From the NCBI GenBank assembly GCA_037176885.1, contig JAWWNJ010000013.1, positions 1,302,001 through 1,366,000 of the forward strand: a stretch of 64,000 nucleotides of DNA, given 5' to 3'. Source of the DNA: Favolaschia claudopus (Eukaryota; Basidiomycota; Agaricomycetes; Agaricales; Mycenaceae). The notes below the pieces were generated by a model. It did not search any database. It worked only from the letters and a program-made list of their open reading frames with translations, and was not told the origin of the DNA. Positions within the stretch are counted from its first letter, which is position 1, and every line of letters starts with the position of its first letter. Position numbers and translations under genes: made by a program. Of the stretch, positions 11,262 to 20,439 are shown one piece after another.

Positions 11262-14200
11262 CTACGCATGCCCAGCATGCACACTCGGACGCCCATCCAA
11301 ACCATGCATAAACGACGACCACCTATCATCCATCGCACCCGTGTCCACAACATACTCAGGCTGCATCCCATACGCAGGTCCCGCCTCGCGATAGAGACCC
11401 TCCCACATGCGCGTGTCTGCGTACTCGCCATTCAGCACCCCTCGCTCGAACTGCGAAAGCGGTGGGGCAGGTATCGCGATCTCTGCTTGAGACGGCGGGT
11501 GCACAGGTGACGGCCGTAGAGTGTCTTGTCGATTTGGCTTCTCCTGCGGCGATAGATCCTGATGCTGCATTCGAGGGCTGGACGGCGGCGAGCGCACAAT
11601 TGCCTCTGCGCGGCCACCGAATATCGTGATCTCGTCGTCCTGAGCGGCGACGGGGACGCGCGTATCACCATATTGCTGTCTTGCGTGATACGCCTTGGCC
11701 AGCATCCTTTGCAGAACAGGCTACATTGCCCGGGTTTAGCATATACAACGAACTGCAGGCGAGAGAACTCACCAAAGCTCTAGCAGCGCGACTACTTGTC
11801 TCTGCAGCTTTTACAAACAGATCGCAGGCAAGTTGAAACTTCTCTAAAGGCGGAGGGTCTAGGTTCATATTGATTCCTCTTATCGCGAGGGTGCCAATGA
11901 CCACCGCAGCCGAGAAAGCCAGAGACCAGATTCTCCAGATGCGCGTGACGAGAAGAGGGTTCTTGGTGAATTGGTTTACAGTGTCGTCGAGGACATTGCA
12001 AGCAGAGGCGTAGGTGACGAGGACGGAATGCGCATATGGAGATTTCATGGGGTCAGTGGCGTGCTCGATCATTACCTGCGCGAAGAAGGCACGGTGCAGG
12101 AAGAGTAGCACTGCTCGGCGTTAGCGTGCGCTTGACACGACGATTTAAAGAGGAATACGCACTCAAATCCCGATAATGTGATCGTACGAAACTGCAAAAC
12201 GTCGGGTTTCAATCAGAGACGAGGGTTAAATAAGGAAACAAGAAGACAGACTTCTTCATTGAAACCGCCGTCCTCTCATCGCGTGGATTGGCCTGCGGCT
12301 GAGCGTGGTTTCGAATCTTCGCATCAAGCTCCATGATCTTTTCATAACTAGGCGTCTTGACACCAAGTGTTGCCCGCACGATAGGCAGTAAACATTCTTG
12401 CGTGGTATTGTGTCCCCAGACACCCACTGCCGAAAGACAAAAACGTTTAACGAGTATAGTGACGAATGACAGACAATACCCACAGCCCGTCGGCGGGCCG
12501 TCCCCGCCAAATTCTTGTTCCTCTGCCTCGGTTGGAATCTTGCAGTCTACATAGACGGATAGCATTGTAGGCGGCCGGCCGGTGATGACGCTCTAAATCC
12601 AAAAGCATGATCAATAAAGTGGAACAGCACGATAATGAGACGAATGTAAGTGGCCCGGGGTCGAAGATCACCAAACGTGGGAGGGTAAGAGTGGAGGGTG
12701 AGATGAAAACCTACCTGCCATAAGACGGCGACAAGTAGATTCCAGAAATATATCCGTCGTTCGTACGCCTCTTGCCCTTCGAATCGCCACATTGAGGGGT
12801 CTACATCTACTCTTCGTATTGAAACTGATTTTTTAGTATCAGAAAAAAACTTCTACGTACGCAAGCCAGTCTGAAGTATTCGAGTAAGTCAGTGAACTCG
12901 CCACGGTATGCAGAGAAACAGAGACATGTGAAAAATAACAGCGATCTCGAAAAGATGGGATAAGAAACGGATAAAAAACGTACCCGAAGGGCCACCTGAC
13001 TCGCCATATCTAAAAATCCATACGATGCCTCCATGTTCGACTCCTTCCCGCTCAGCCCGTTGTAGATACTCATCAAGTGCAATGTCTAGTCGTGCGAATC
13101 AGCGCCCTGTGCCTGGAATTCGAAAGAGACATTTACCTTGATGGTAACAACCGACGGTTCCGTCATAACAGACTGCAAACCGACGGCCGCTAGCGCCAAG
13201 CGGTAGTAATGTTGCGCTTCAAAATTGTACGGGTGCAGATTGAGGTCGACTAGGGCGCCGATTCCCAGCGTAATCAAGAGGACGGCAAGCTCGTGTGGGC
13301 CATATCGCGCCTGTTTCTGTTTGTATATCACAGGGATGAGCTCGTCGATAAGCTGTCGCCGTGAGACGATGTGGAACATCCAGGACAGGTGCTCGAGAAA
13401 CGTTTCACAGAGTATTATGGCACGCTCAAGAGGTGGGAGAAAGGTCTCAATGGTTTCTTGGATCGCGGGGAAAGCGGTACGAGGGATACCGGGTGGTGGG
13501 AAGGGAAATGAGGTACAGAACTGAAGGAGTTCTGGGGGAAGGTAGGACGGATCTAGCTCGCGTAGGGGCGAGGGACCGTTGGGGGGTTGCATGTTTTTGG
13601 CTTTCTGTAGACTGCGATAAGCCTTACTTGATGGGGAAAAATGGCAAAGAGGTTACCAGCAGCAGGCTCTGAAGAAATGTCAACAAATTGTCGTATATAA
13701 GGAAACGAAAGTACCTCAGCACCACCTGACGGACCAAAGAATCGGGACGCGCCTTCACCATCGATGTGTAAGGACCCTAGAGCTTCAACGAGCACTGTAT
13801 CCTCTGGCGAAGGAGAGTCTTCCGGGACGGCTTTAAGTTTAATCATAGAATCTTCAGCGGGCGAATCGTCATCGTCTGCGCCGTCGTGTGGCAGAAGAAG
13901 GGGATGTGGTGTGTCGGAGTCGTGCAAGATGGCGAGCGCATCCTCCAATGCATGCATGCGTGCTTCCATACGAACCAACTTCTGGTGTAGGTGATCTGTT
14001 GCTGCCAGTACAAACCGACTGCCTTCGCCAGGGGGGATGGTTCCGTTAGGACATAGTGCGCCGCATCCACTGTCTTCTACTGTCAAGAAAGAATAGAAAC
14101 CAGAGCTTCCAACGCACCGTTTCAAGCAAGTAGAGCAGGGCACGGTCCGGTCGCATCTTCGAGCATCCCTAATTAGTTTCTCTCCCTTGACAATCTCGCC

Positions 14201-14413
14201 GTGTGCCTACTTGATTTTCAGTCTTCGACACTCGGCGCCTTGAAGAAAAGTCAAACACAGACCTCGGCCAAGTAGAGTGACTAGATAAATACATGCGATT
14301 TCGCCTCGTATTCGCTTGGAGGCTTTCGAGACCGTCTTGCCTTTCACAGAGGTCAATGCGGGGTCGGAGTCGGAGTCCTGAGCAGCTGGGCGCTCGTATG
14401 GCGAAGGCGCCAT
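11262..14413 (-). CDS. Zn2Cys6 (GAL4-type) fungal transcription factor
   Basis: Nuclear DNA-binding regulator; target genes unknown. After a basic leader (KASKRIRGEI), splicing near 14320-14110 yields CAECRRLKIKC, then DRTVPCSTCLKR and GCGALC, the six-cysteine binuclear zinc cluster, followed by a helical dimerisation-like stretch, DHLHQKLVRMEARMHALEDA. The middle homology domain includes SWMFHIVSRRQLIDELIP, HELAVLLITLGIGALVD, PSMWRFEGQEAYERR with YFWNLLVA, and GRPPTMLSVYVDCKIP. The C-terminus is Pro/Ser-rich with YREAGPAYGMQPEYV. The start at 14413 was chosen; an in-frame Met at 14431 is possible. About ten introns of 50-60 nt are inferred. Confidence 0.85.
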
Positions 14414-15230
14414 TGTAGAGGAACTCTTCAAGAGAGTAAGGGCGGGTGCAATCGTTTTGGTTCAGAGCATCTTTAAATTCTTAATAGAACTGATGGCCAC
14501 GGCCGCCGCCATGTGGCGATGATCTTTTTGCTTTTGAACCCTCACCACTTTCTGCAGCTTTGCTCCCCAAATCGGTCCTGGACTCGTCTCTTTCGTTCTC
14601 CGCAACCAATTCGCGTTTGCTCGGATTTTACTGCCATTTATCTCCCTTTTTCTCAACGAATTTTGCTCTACGGTACTACCGCAAGCGGCGGGTGCCACGC
14701 GGTACCCTATACCATATCCAAGGGCGGTATCTACTATCACGGTATCCATGGTTGAAATGGCAGAAACTGCGGAATGTACACTGCCAGTACAGCAAAAACA
14801 ATCGACTCTCACCGTTTATTACATTCCGCAGTCACTGTGATAGGGTACATACCCCACAGTTTGTATAGGACGTACGCTGCGCGTCCGGTCCACGGATCCA
14901 TCGCATGTGAGACTGATGTGCAAACGAAGAGCTTGATTGTGAGGTCTTGTCGTACTCGAAGGTGATGAGACGTGCAAGGACCGTTCACGATCAACAGAGC
15001 GAACCACTAGAAGCGGCTACTATGGTTCAGATCTGAACGTCTATGCTCTACTTACTAGTATGTTTGCAGCGTCGCATCCTTCCTCAAAAAAAAAATCGCA
15101 GCCACCGTCTCAACAAATCGGAAAATCCTGTTTCCTATGGCTTCCAGTCTCAAAGGGCTAGGATCTCGACAACTTCTCTTCTGGTCACGAGCGCCTCCTT
15201 TTTTTGGGGGCCGGATTTTCGAATAACAGG
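14414..15230. other. Intergenic, with nested inverted-repeat modules
   Basis: No gene is recognised. Short complementary modules occur around 14700-14850: GTACCCTAT and ATAGGGTAC, CTATCAC and GTGATAG, ACTGCGGAATGTA and TACATTCCGCAGT. They could fold into a hairpin or mark a small non-autonomous element. Confidence 0.4.
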
Positions 15231-15387
15231 ACAGAACGAGCTCCTATCGCGGAGATGACCCGGAATGGTTTGTGGAGCCTCTCTCATTCCAGCAACTGGC
15301 AGATGTAGTTCTGCCCTGTTCTGCTGAATGCCTCGATGCCGATCGCTGTACTCTCGGGGAAAGGAGCTCGTTCGCAAGGTCCTCTGC

Positions 15388-15790
15388 TTCCGCCACTACC
15401 TACGAGTTAGTAATGAGAAACATCGTAGGGCCCTAACGCACATCCTGCTGTCTGGTCATGCCCTTGCCAGCGAAAGAATGACTTGGGCAGATCGTGATCG
15501 ACCCGAGGTAGGCCGGAGAGATGGAGGTTGTGCAGGTTTTTCAAAATCTGCATTGAAGATCCAGTGCACGCTCTTTTCGGCTGCAAACACCCGCCCCTAC
15601 TGGCGATCCGTCGCGTGTTTTATTACAAAATTTTCGAGACGCTGCCAAAGATGAAGGGGGCTTACACCGATGCTGGGCTACTCTTCCGTGATTTAATCCC
15701 TCACCGAGAGGTCACCGCTCTCCTCGCAAAATACTGCTACGATGTTCTGGAGGTCTTTTACTCAGGATCAGACGGGAGTTCTACTTGTCC
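15388..15790 (+). pseudogene. Relic of a LINE-type reverse transcriptase C-terminus
   Basis: Two overlapping frames together read HRRALTHILLSGHALASERM, TWADRDRP, then CRFFKICIEDPVHALFGCKH, RRVFYYKIFETLPKMK and REVTALLAKYCYDVLEVF. This is the shape of the zinc-binding tail found after the polymerase of non-LTR retroelements in mushrooms: a Cys-x2-Cys-like start, then DPVHALFGC. The conserved parts sit in different frames around 15520, and the rest of the polymerase is absent, so this is a decayed 3' fragment. Family identity is from pattern memory. Confidence 0.55.
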
Positions 15791-16110
15791 CACCCCGGAA
15801 ACACTTTATCGTAATATAACTTCAAGCTGTGCATGTGCGCCCACGGGGACTGCAGTTTTGAAGACGGCGTGGTTGCCCTTGACAGTGCGGGGATTTTTTA
15901 CCCCGATTTTTCGGGGGTTTTCAACCGCGGATGTTGGCTGAGTATACAGGATGGCTTGGCAGAGGACTCCACGCCGGTCTACAACTCTCCGCCGCCCCTT
16001 GGTAGTGTATTGTGCTCTAAGGGCTAACGCAGGTTTCTTAGCTAGTAGTTAATCACCGCAATGTCCTTAGTAAACTGGTTGTTCCAATTGTGGGACCGTG
16101 CCAGTATAAT

Positions 16111-16838
16111 CTATCCTCCTCCTCCTCCTCTCTCAAGCATCAATTTCATCTCCGAACGATCACAAGTTGACGCGCACCGGACACGTTCCCGCCTCCGCGT
16201 CAATGAGCCCTGAAAGGATGAATACAATCTCAGGTCTTGAGTAGTAAACGGCGCGCTTTCTTTCTTTGGGCATCTTCTCACACATATGGCCCACTGCGAT
16301 CGCGACAAGAGCGCGCAAGTACGCTCGTAAATTATACAACAAACATACATTGGATTCTAGGGTATCATCTATAGTACAGTCTATGCGCAACAGCTGAATA
16401 GTTTTGCAATGGTAAAGTTCTACAAAGTCATCAGCACTTCGTTCCAGACGAATTTTCAAATGACTCACTTCTTTGGCCTCATTCAACGCCGCTTGCGCCT
16501 TCGCCTTCTCAGCATTCAGCTCATCCTGAGCCTGCTGTTTTCTCCTGTCGAGCTCTTCCTCCGCCTCCTTCTTCTTCGCCTCGATCTCAGCCTGCGCCTC
16601 CTCCTTCTTCTCGTCGATCTGCGCTTTCGCGTCATCGATGAGGGGCTGCATATTGTCTTTCGCGTAGTCGACGGTCTGCTTGCCCGCTTCCTTGGCAGCG
16701 CTCTCGGCGTACTTCTTCCCTAGCTCGCGCGCGTTGAAGGGCTCCGGCTTCTTGCCTTGTTCGGGGTGGCCGCCGCGTTCGTATTCTTGAAATAAGTCAG
16801 CATGAGTGCGAAGAATGGGCTGGGAGGCACATACCCAT
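16111..16838 (-). CDS. Coiled-coil, LEA-like Lys/Glu/Ala-rich protein
   Basis: A four-base first exon (16835-16838, ATGG) splices with a consensus GTATGT donor to 16469-16785, giving MEYERGGHPEQGKKPEPFNA, then RELGKKYAESAAKEAGKQTV and a long charged helix of DEKKEEAQAEIEAKKKEAEE type. A last exon at 16111-16209 is the best in-frame option and ends in five glycines; total 139 residues. The amphipathic repeat of Lys, Glu, Ala and Gln resembles late-embryogenesis-abundant or other stress-protective proteins, which is an inference from composition. The third exon is less certain than the first two. Confidence 0.65.
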
Positions 16839-17645
16839 GCTTTAAGTTATGAAGAAAAAGAAGGTAAGGTATATATGGTGGGTGAGTGGGTATGTGGAAG
16901 TGGAGGAAGGCCTTGAAAGTTTTCACGACAGCTTGTTCCTGGTATAAATACCAGCCAACTTTTTTTACGTTCCTCGTGCCGCCAGATGTTTGACGGCACA
17001 ATTTGTTGGTCTGTCACGGTCGCCTAGGATGATAATTGACGTTTGCTAGATAGCCGCCGATGGGCGCGCCGAACGTTGTTGAACCTGTCGGTTTGCAAGT
17101 GGTTTGGGGTGCTGGGCGGTCCGCATTTACGTGTGATAGCGATCCTTTTTCCAACGAGCACTTTTTGCTCGTTTGAAAGCCCATAACCTTGATTTTTTGC
17201 GTAGGGGATTGCAGAGGATTCGTTACCGATAGGCTCCGTTTTTCGTGAGGCGTTCTAAGCGTGATAATGATCTCGTTCTGGATTGTTCAAAGCATGAATG
17301 AGCTTTGACTCATGGAGGAACACGATTCGGAATGTACTGTGCATTAATCGCAATCCATCGCTGGTTTCAAACCGTTCTTCGTGACGGCAACTTTCCAGCG
17401 GGATGATGAATGAATGGAGGAGACCCTTCAATAATGGCTGCGGCACTCCGTGTAGCACGGACCGAATTGGTGGCAGCTGTCTTTCGGTGCATTCTTCAAG
17501 TAGCTTTGCAAGGCAGGCTATTTTTGGGATGACTATTCGTTGGACCCTTTGAAACACTGGCGCTAGAGAGAAACGTCGGTGTTGTTGACCACGTCGACCA
17601 CTATACACCCGATGCGCACGATTCGGCGGCGGGAAGAGACTACGT
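16839..17645. other. Intergenic, one weak minus-strand ORF
   Basis: A minus-strand open frame at 17255-17608 (117 codons, with VFQRVQRIVIPKIACLAKLL) has a plausible amino-acid mix but no recognised relatives and no supporting splice context. Otherwise nothing is seen. Confidence 0.35.
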
Positions 17646-17647
17646 CC

Positions 17648-17806
17648 GAATCTTAGTCGAGGAGCGCAGTGGGATGCCGAAGTCGCCCGAGATGAGAGAC
17701 TGGTACGAGTCCGGAGCCTTGATCAGGCCAGAACACGTCGAGCTCATAAACAAGGAGTAAGTATGAGAGCAGGTATGATGAGCTGGGCATCGCGGTTGAG
17801 ATTTGA
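17648..17806 (+). pseudogene. Broken 3' fragment of the nucleotidyltransferase-like gene
   Basis: The plus strand here encodes MRDWYESGALIRPEHVELIN as in the tail of the gene at 6728-7533. A four-base insertion near 17758 (GGAGTAAGTATGAG against GGAGTATGAG) creates a stop and shifts the frame before the final residues. No upstream part of the gene is present, so it is a passenger of the duplication. Confidence 0.75.
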
Positions 17807-18722
17807 GCGTCCAATATGAGCTGAATTGACGATACCGTATAACCGCTAGATATTCCGTAGCTGATTCATGTTCGCCTTGATATTGCGTCGCACAAACGCC
17901 GGTGTCGGCTTGCATTTACGACTGAGCGCCAAATGTGCAGTGAGGGGACCAACACGACTCGTCCACAGTGGAGCGCATTCAAATGGCGGATGTGGATCGT
18001 CCTTGAAATCTTTAATTAGCCACGGCCTTTCGAAAGTGATCCCGCGCCGCAACCCAAGTTTTATTTTATAGTTGAACGAATCGACAAGATCCTCCACCAG
18101 AGACGCAATAACCGCGTATCGAGTTGGATCAGGGTCTTCAGGATCTGGAACCTCGACAAGACGCCAATGCGCCTGCTGATGAAACCAATATTGCGAGTCC
18201 AGCATCATTTCGTTGGCGTCGTAATCCACTGTGCACTCGTATAGGCGGTAGAGAGCACGCAGCGGTGTATCTCGAGCGCAAAAGGTCCATGTGTAGCGCA
18301 GCCTAGTCATTTCTAGCTCAGCTCTGCGTTGTTGGACGATTCCCGGGTTTTGTTGCAGAGTGTGGACAGAAAGAGGTGCATCGATGGGAAGACTCCATTT
18401 CCATGTAGGCCGTAGCAGTAGCCATGCTATTCTGAGACGATGGGGGCTTCTATTGTTCGTAAGTGACTGTGAACCCCGAATACTGAGGCCTGAGGATGCA
18501 AACCGCAAAAGTAAGCGCAGAAAATATGTGTGCTCCAGAAAGAGGGACCTGGGCTTAAAGTAAAGCCAGAGTGCGAGCCGTAGGCGCAATTTCTTTAGCC
18601 AAGGCATAAGCATGGAGATGAAAGCATTTAGATGCGTTCGAATCCGTGTGAGAGTCCAAGCTTGGGATTCGGACGTCAACTCACGCAAACAACCGCTTTC
18701 GGCCCAAATAGGAAGGTGCGCT
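17648..18722. repeat. Inverted 1.1 kb segmental duplication, copy 2
   Basis: Inverted counterpart of 5785-6892. Sequence identity is high throughout, with scattered substitutions and small insertions or deletions. The copy starts inside the tail of the nucleotidyltransferase-like gene and ends with the reverse complement of the edge sequence also present at about 25030. Confidence 0.8.
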
Positions 18723-18760
18723 CTAGACGGCAGGCAGCTTGAAACTGAGCAGTAGTTCAC
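17846..18760 (-). CDS. Hypothetical protein, paralogue of the ORF at 6216-6680
   Basis: An uninterrupted frame of 304 codons. The N-terminal half contains a basic, hydrophobic stretch (WLKKLRLRLALWLYFKPRSL and a Leu-rich continuation) that could be membrane-associated. The C-terminal half, from about residue 150, is the domain shared with 6216-6680, including YECTVDYDANEMMLDSQYWF and GITFERPWLIKDFKDD. The downstream neighbour is the broken nucleotidyltransferase tail, in the same convergent arrangement as in copy 1. Function unknown. Confidence 0.55.
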   Translation of the reverse strand: MNYCSVSSCLPSRAHLPIWAESGCLRELTSESQAWTLTRIRTHLNAFISMLMPWLKKLRLRLALWLYFKPRSLFLEHTYFLRLLLRFASSGLSIRGSQSLTNNRSPHRLRIAWLLLRPTWKWSLPIDAPLSVHTLQQNPGIVQQRRAELEMTRLRYTWTFCARDTPLRALYRLYECTVDYDANEMMLDSQYWFHQQAHWRLVEVPDPEDPDPTRYAVIASLVEDLVDSFNYKIKLGLRRGITFERPWLIKDFKDDPHPPFECAPLWTSRVGPLTAHLALSRKCKPTPAFVRRNIKANMNQLRNI

Positions 18761-18860
18761 ACTAGTTCACATGCGCGGGTTTAGGTTGCGATTCCCCATG
18801 TTTACAAAAAATGACTAGATTTCCCGACGTAGTGCCCAATTCCCCTCTACAACAAAGCAA

Positions 18861-19556
18861 CTAAGATTGCATCGAATCCTCCGAGTCCGCCCGCTTGCCG
18901 TACCAACCAACTTCGCCAAAACCAAAGTCCACCACGTGAGCGCGCTTATTGACGGGCTTGCTATCGACCGCCGGACGGGAATGAGACTGCTTCTCCAGGT
19001 GGGCATCGCTGTGGTCCACGGGCGAGCTTGAGGAAGACACAACTGGAGAGCGCTCAAAGAATGCAGTACGCTTGTCTTTGGAAGGCGAAGAGGAGGCTGC
19101 AGCAGCAGGTGCGTTCGCTGGCGAGGACTGTTGAGCAGGATGGTTGTTGGCTTGGTAGTCGGCGTTGTGGATCTGGCGTTTCTGTGGCGAGGAATCTGTG
19201 ATAGTGCGGCGTCTCTGTCCAGCTTCTCCTGGGCCTGAATCCGAAGAGACACCTGAACCGCGCCACAACGCTGTATCGGCACGCTTGTCTTTGGGAGTAG
19301 GTTCTGAAGCCGCGGGAGGAGGGGACGAGTCTCTTGTAGTCGTAGGAGTGGGGCTAGGCGGCGGGTTGTTGTTGGCTTGATAGTCTGCGTTACGAACCTG
19401 TCGCTTATGTGCGCGCGGGTTTTCGATGACTTCAGAGAAGCGTGAATCGGGTTTGTGGGCGAGGAGAGCAGGCAGATCTGGATTGTTGGAGGAAACGGGA
19501 TAGGCGTAGGATGCGGTTGCGGCGGCGAGGAGAAGGGCGAGTTTGAGTGCGTACAT
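18861..19556 (-). CDS. Secreted KEX2-processed peptide precursor (KEP-type), copy 1
   Basis: Single-exon gene of 231 residues. A signal peptide covers about residues 1-19 (Leu/Ala-rich, MYALKLALLLAAATASYAYP). Dibasic Lys-Arg or Arg-Arg sites lie at about 51-52, 91-92, 114-115, 124-125, 162-163, 204-205 and 221-222. A repeated peptide begins right after two of them: QVRNADYQANNNP at 53 and QIHNADYQANNHP at 126. A 15-residue segment, AHVVDFGFGEVGWYG, is bracketed by Lys-Arg on both sides. The layout is that of fungal KEX2-processed repeat proteins, whose products are secreted peptides; the role of this one is unknown. It is divergent from a FunK1 kinase gene, and the pair recurs at 41436-44986. 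Confidence 0.78.
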   Translation of the reverse strand: MYALKLALLLAAATASYAYPVSSNNPDLPALLAHKPDSRFSEVIENPRAHKRQVRNADYQANNNPPPSPTPTTTRDSSPPPAASEPTPKDKRADTALWRGSGVSSDSGPGEAGQRRRTITDSSPQKRQIHNADYQANNHPAQQSSPANAPAAAASSSPSKDKRTAFFERSPVVSSSSSPVDHSDAHLEKQSHSRPAVDSKPVNKRAHVVDFGFGEVGWYGKRADSEDSMQS

Positions 19557-19616
19557 CGTAGAAAAAGAAAGTGGGGGAGATAAGATGATATCGAGGCGGC
19601 TGAGGCTGAGTATGTG

Positions 19617-19670
19617 GTGGCCCGCTGTTGGCTGAAAGGTTGAAGCGACTTTGACCTGGGCGGGTCGAGG
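19617..19670 (-). promoter_or_regulatory. Conserved element upstream of peptide-precursor copy 1
   Basis: The sequence CCCGCTGTTGGCTG followed by GTTGAAGCGACTTTGACCTG and GGCGGG recurs, with changes, upstream of precursor copy 2 (42211-42250) and without a precursor at 23521-23580. It lies 60-115 bases before the start codon, where core promoter or 5' leader would be. Confidence 0.5.
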
Positions 19671-20439
19671 AAGTGGGGAGGAAGTGGAAGCGAGGTACGA
19701 GCTGGAAACAATAAAGCGTCTGTCTAGAGAGACTAAGCGGAAGGGAGCTGGAGGGAGGCTGTGTACTTGCTCATCATCAATTTCGCATGATGATCAATTA
19801 CCGTGTTTGGATTTGCCTCAACCAACTTCAAGTTTTGCAAGAACAGCAACAGCGAGTCCTAAGCGCTAAACGTTTGTACGGATGGTGAGCCAATTAACCT
19901 GTGGCACACAATTATTCCAGGGTTTGCTTTGAACTCTGAATATAGATCTGAATGTTCAGTAATATCGAGAAATAACCAAGACCAAGCACTTCGTGTACTT
20001 ACTAGTGGAAACTCGCGCCAATTTTCGCGCCCAGTCGTGGACCCTTGGTCATTTATTATATAACTTAACTTCACTGCTCGATTTGCCTCCGCTTTGGCTT
20101 GCTTGTGGCTCGAACTCTGGATGAAACTGTCTGTTTCTGGTTTTGTCTGCTTCTGATTATTCAGTGAGCTACTTTCCTCCAAATGGTCTCCGTCGCAATG
20201 ATAGTCCGTCTCTCTCTGTTGGACATGTCAGCCCATGGCCTGCCAACGCTTTGACTGCGAGATGCCGACGCTTTGTTGGTCCATTGTTTCGTGTTACCCT
20301 TTGTCACGCAAATGTGACTTGACGCGTCTCAATCTCAACATTTTGAAGCTTGCCACCCACTAACCCTTGCCACCCAGCTCTATTTGTGCTTGATTATAAT
20401 ACAACTTTACGTGTGAGCACCTTGCTTCCTACCACAACC

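Noticed and set aside
16109..16131. CCTCCT microsatellite
   Set aside because: It encodes the glycine run at the end of the inferred coiled-coil gene and is a short, common repeat type.
18600..18670. GTTCGAATCC, a tRNA T-loop-like motif
   Set aside because: No acceptor stem or D-arm can be placed around it, and it is within the duplicated coding segment.
18815..19711. 298-codon minus-strand ORF overlapping precursor copy 1
   Set aside because: Out of frame with the precursor, which has a signal peptide and a conserved paralogue; the longer frame has low-complexity composition and is interrupted in copy 2.
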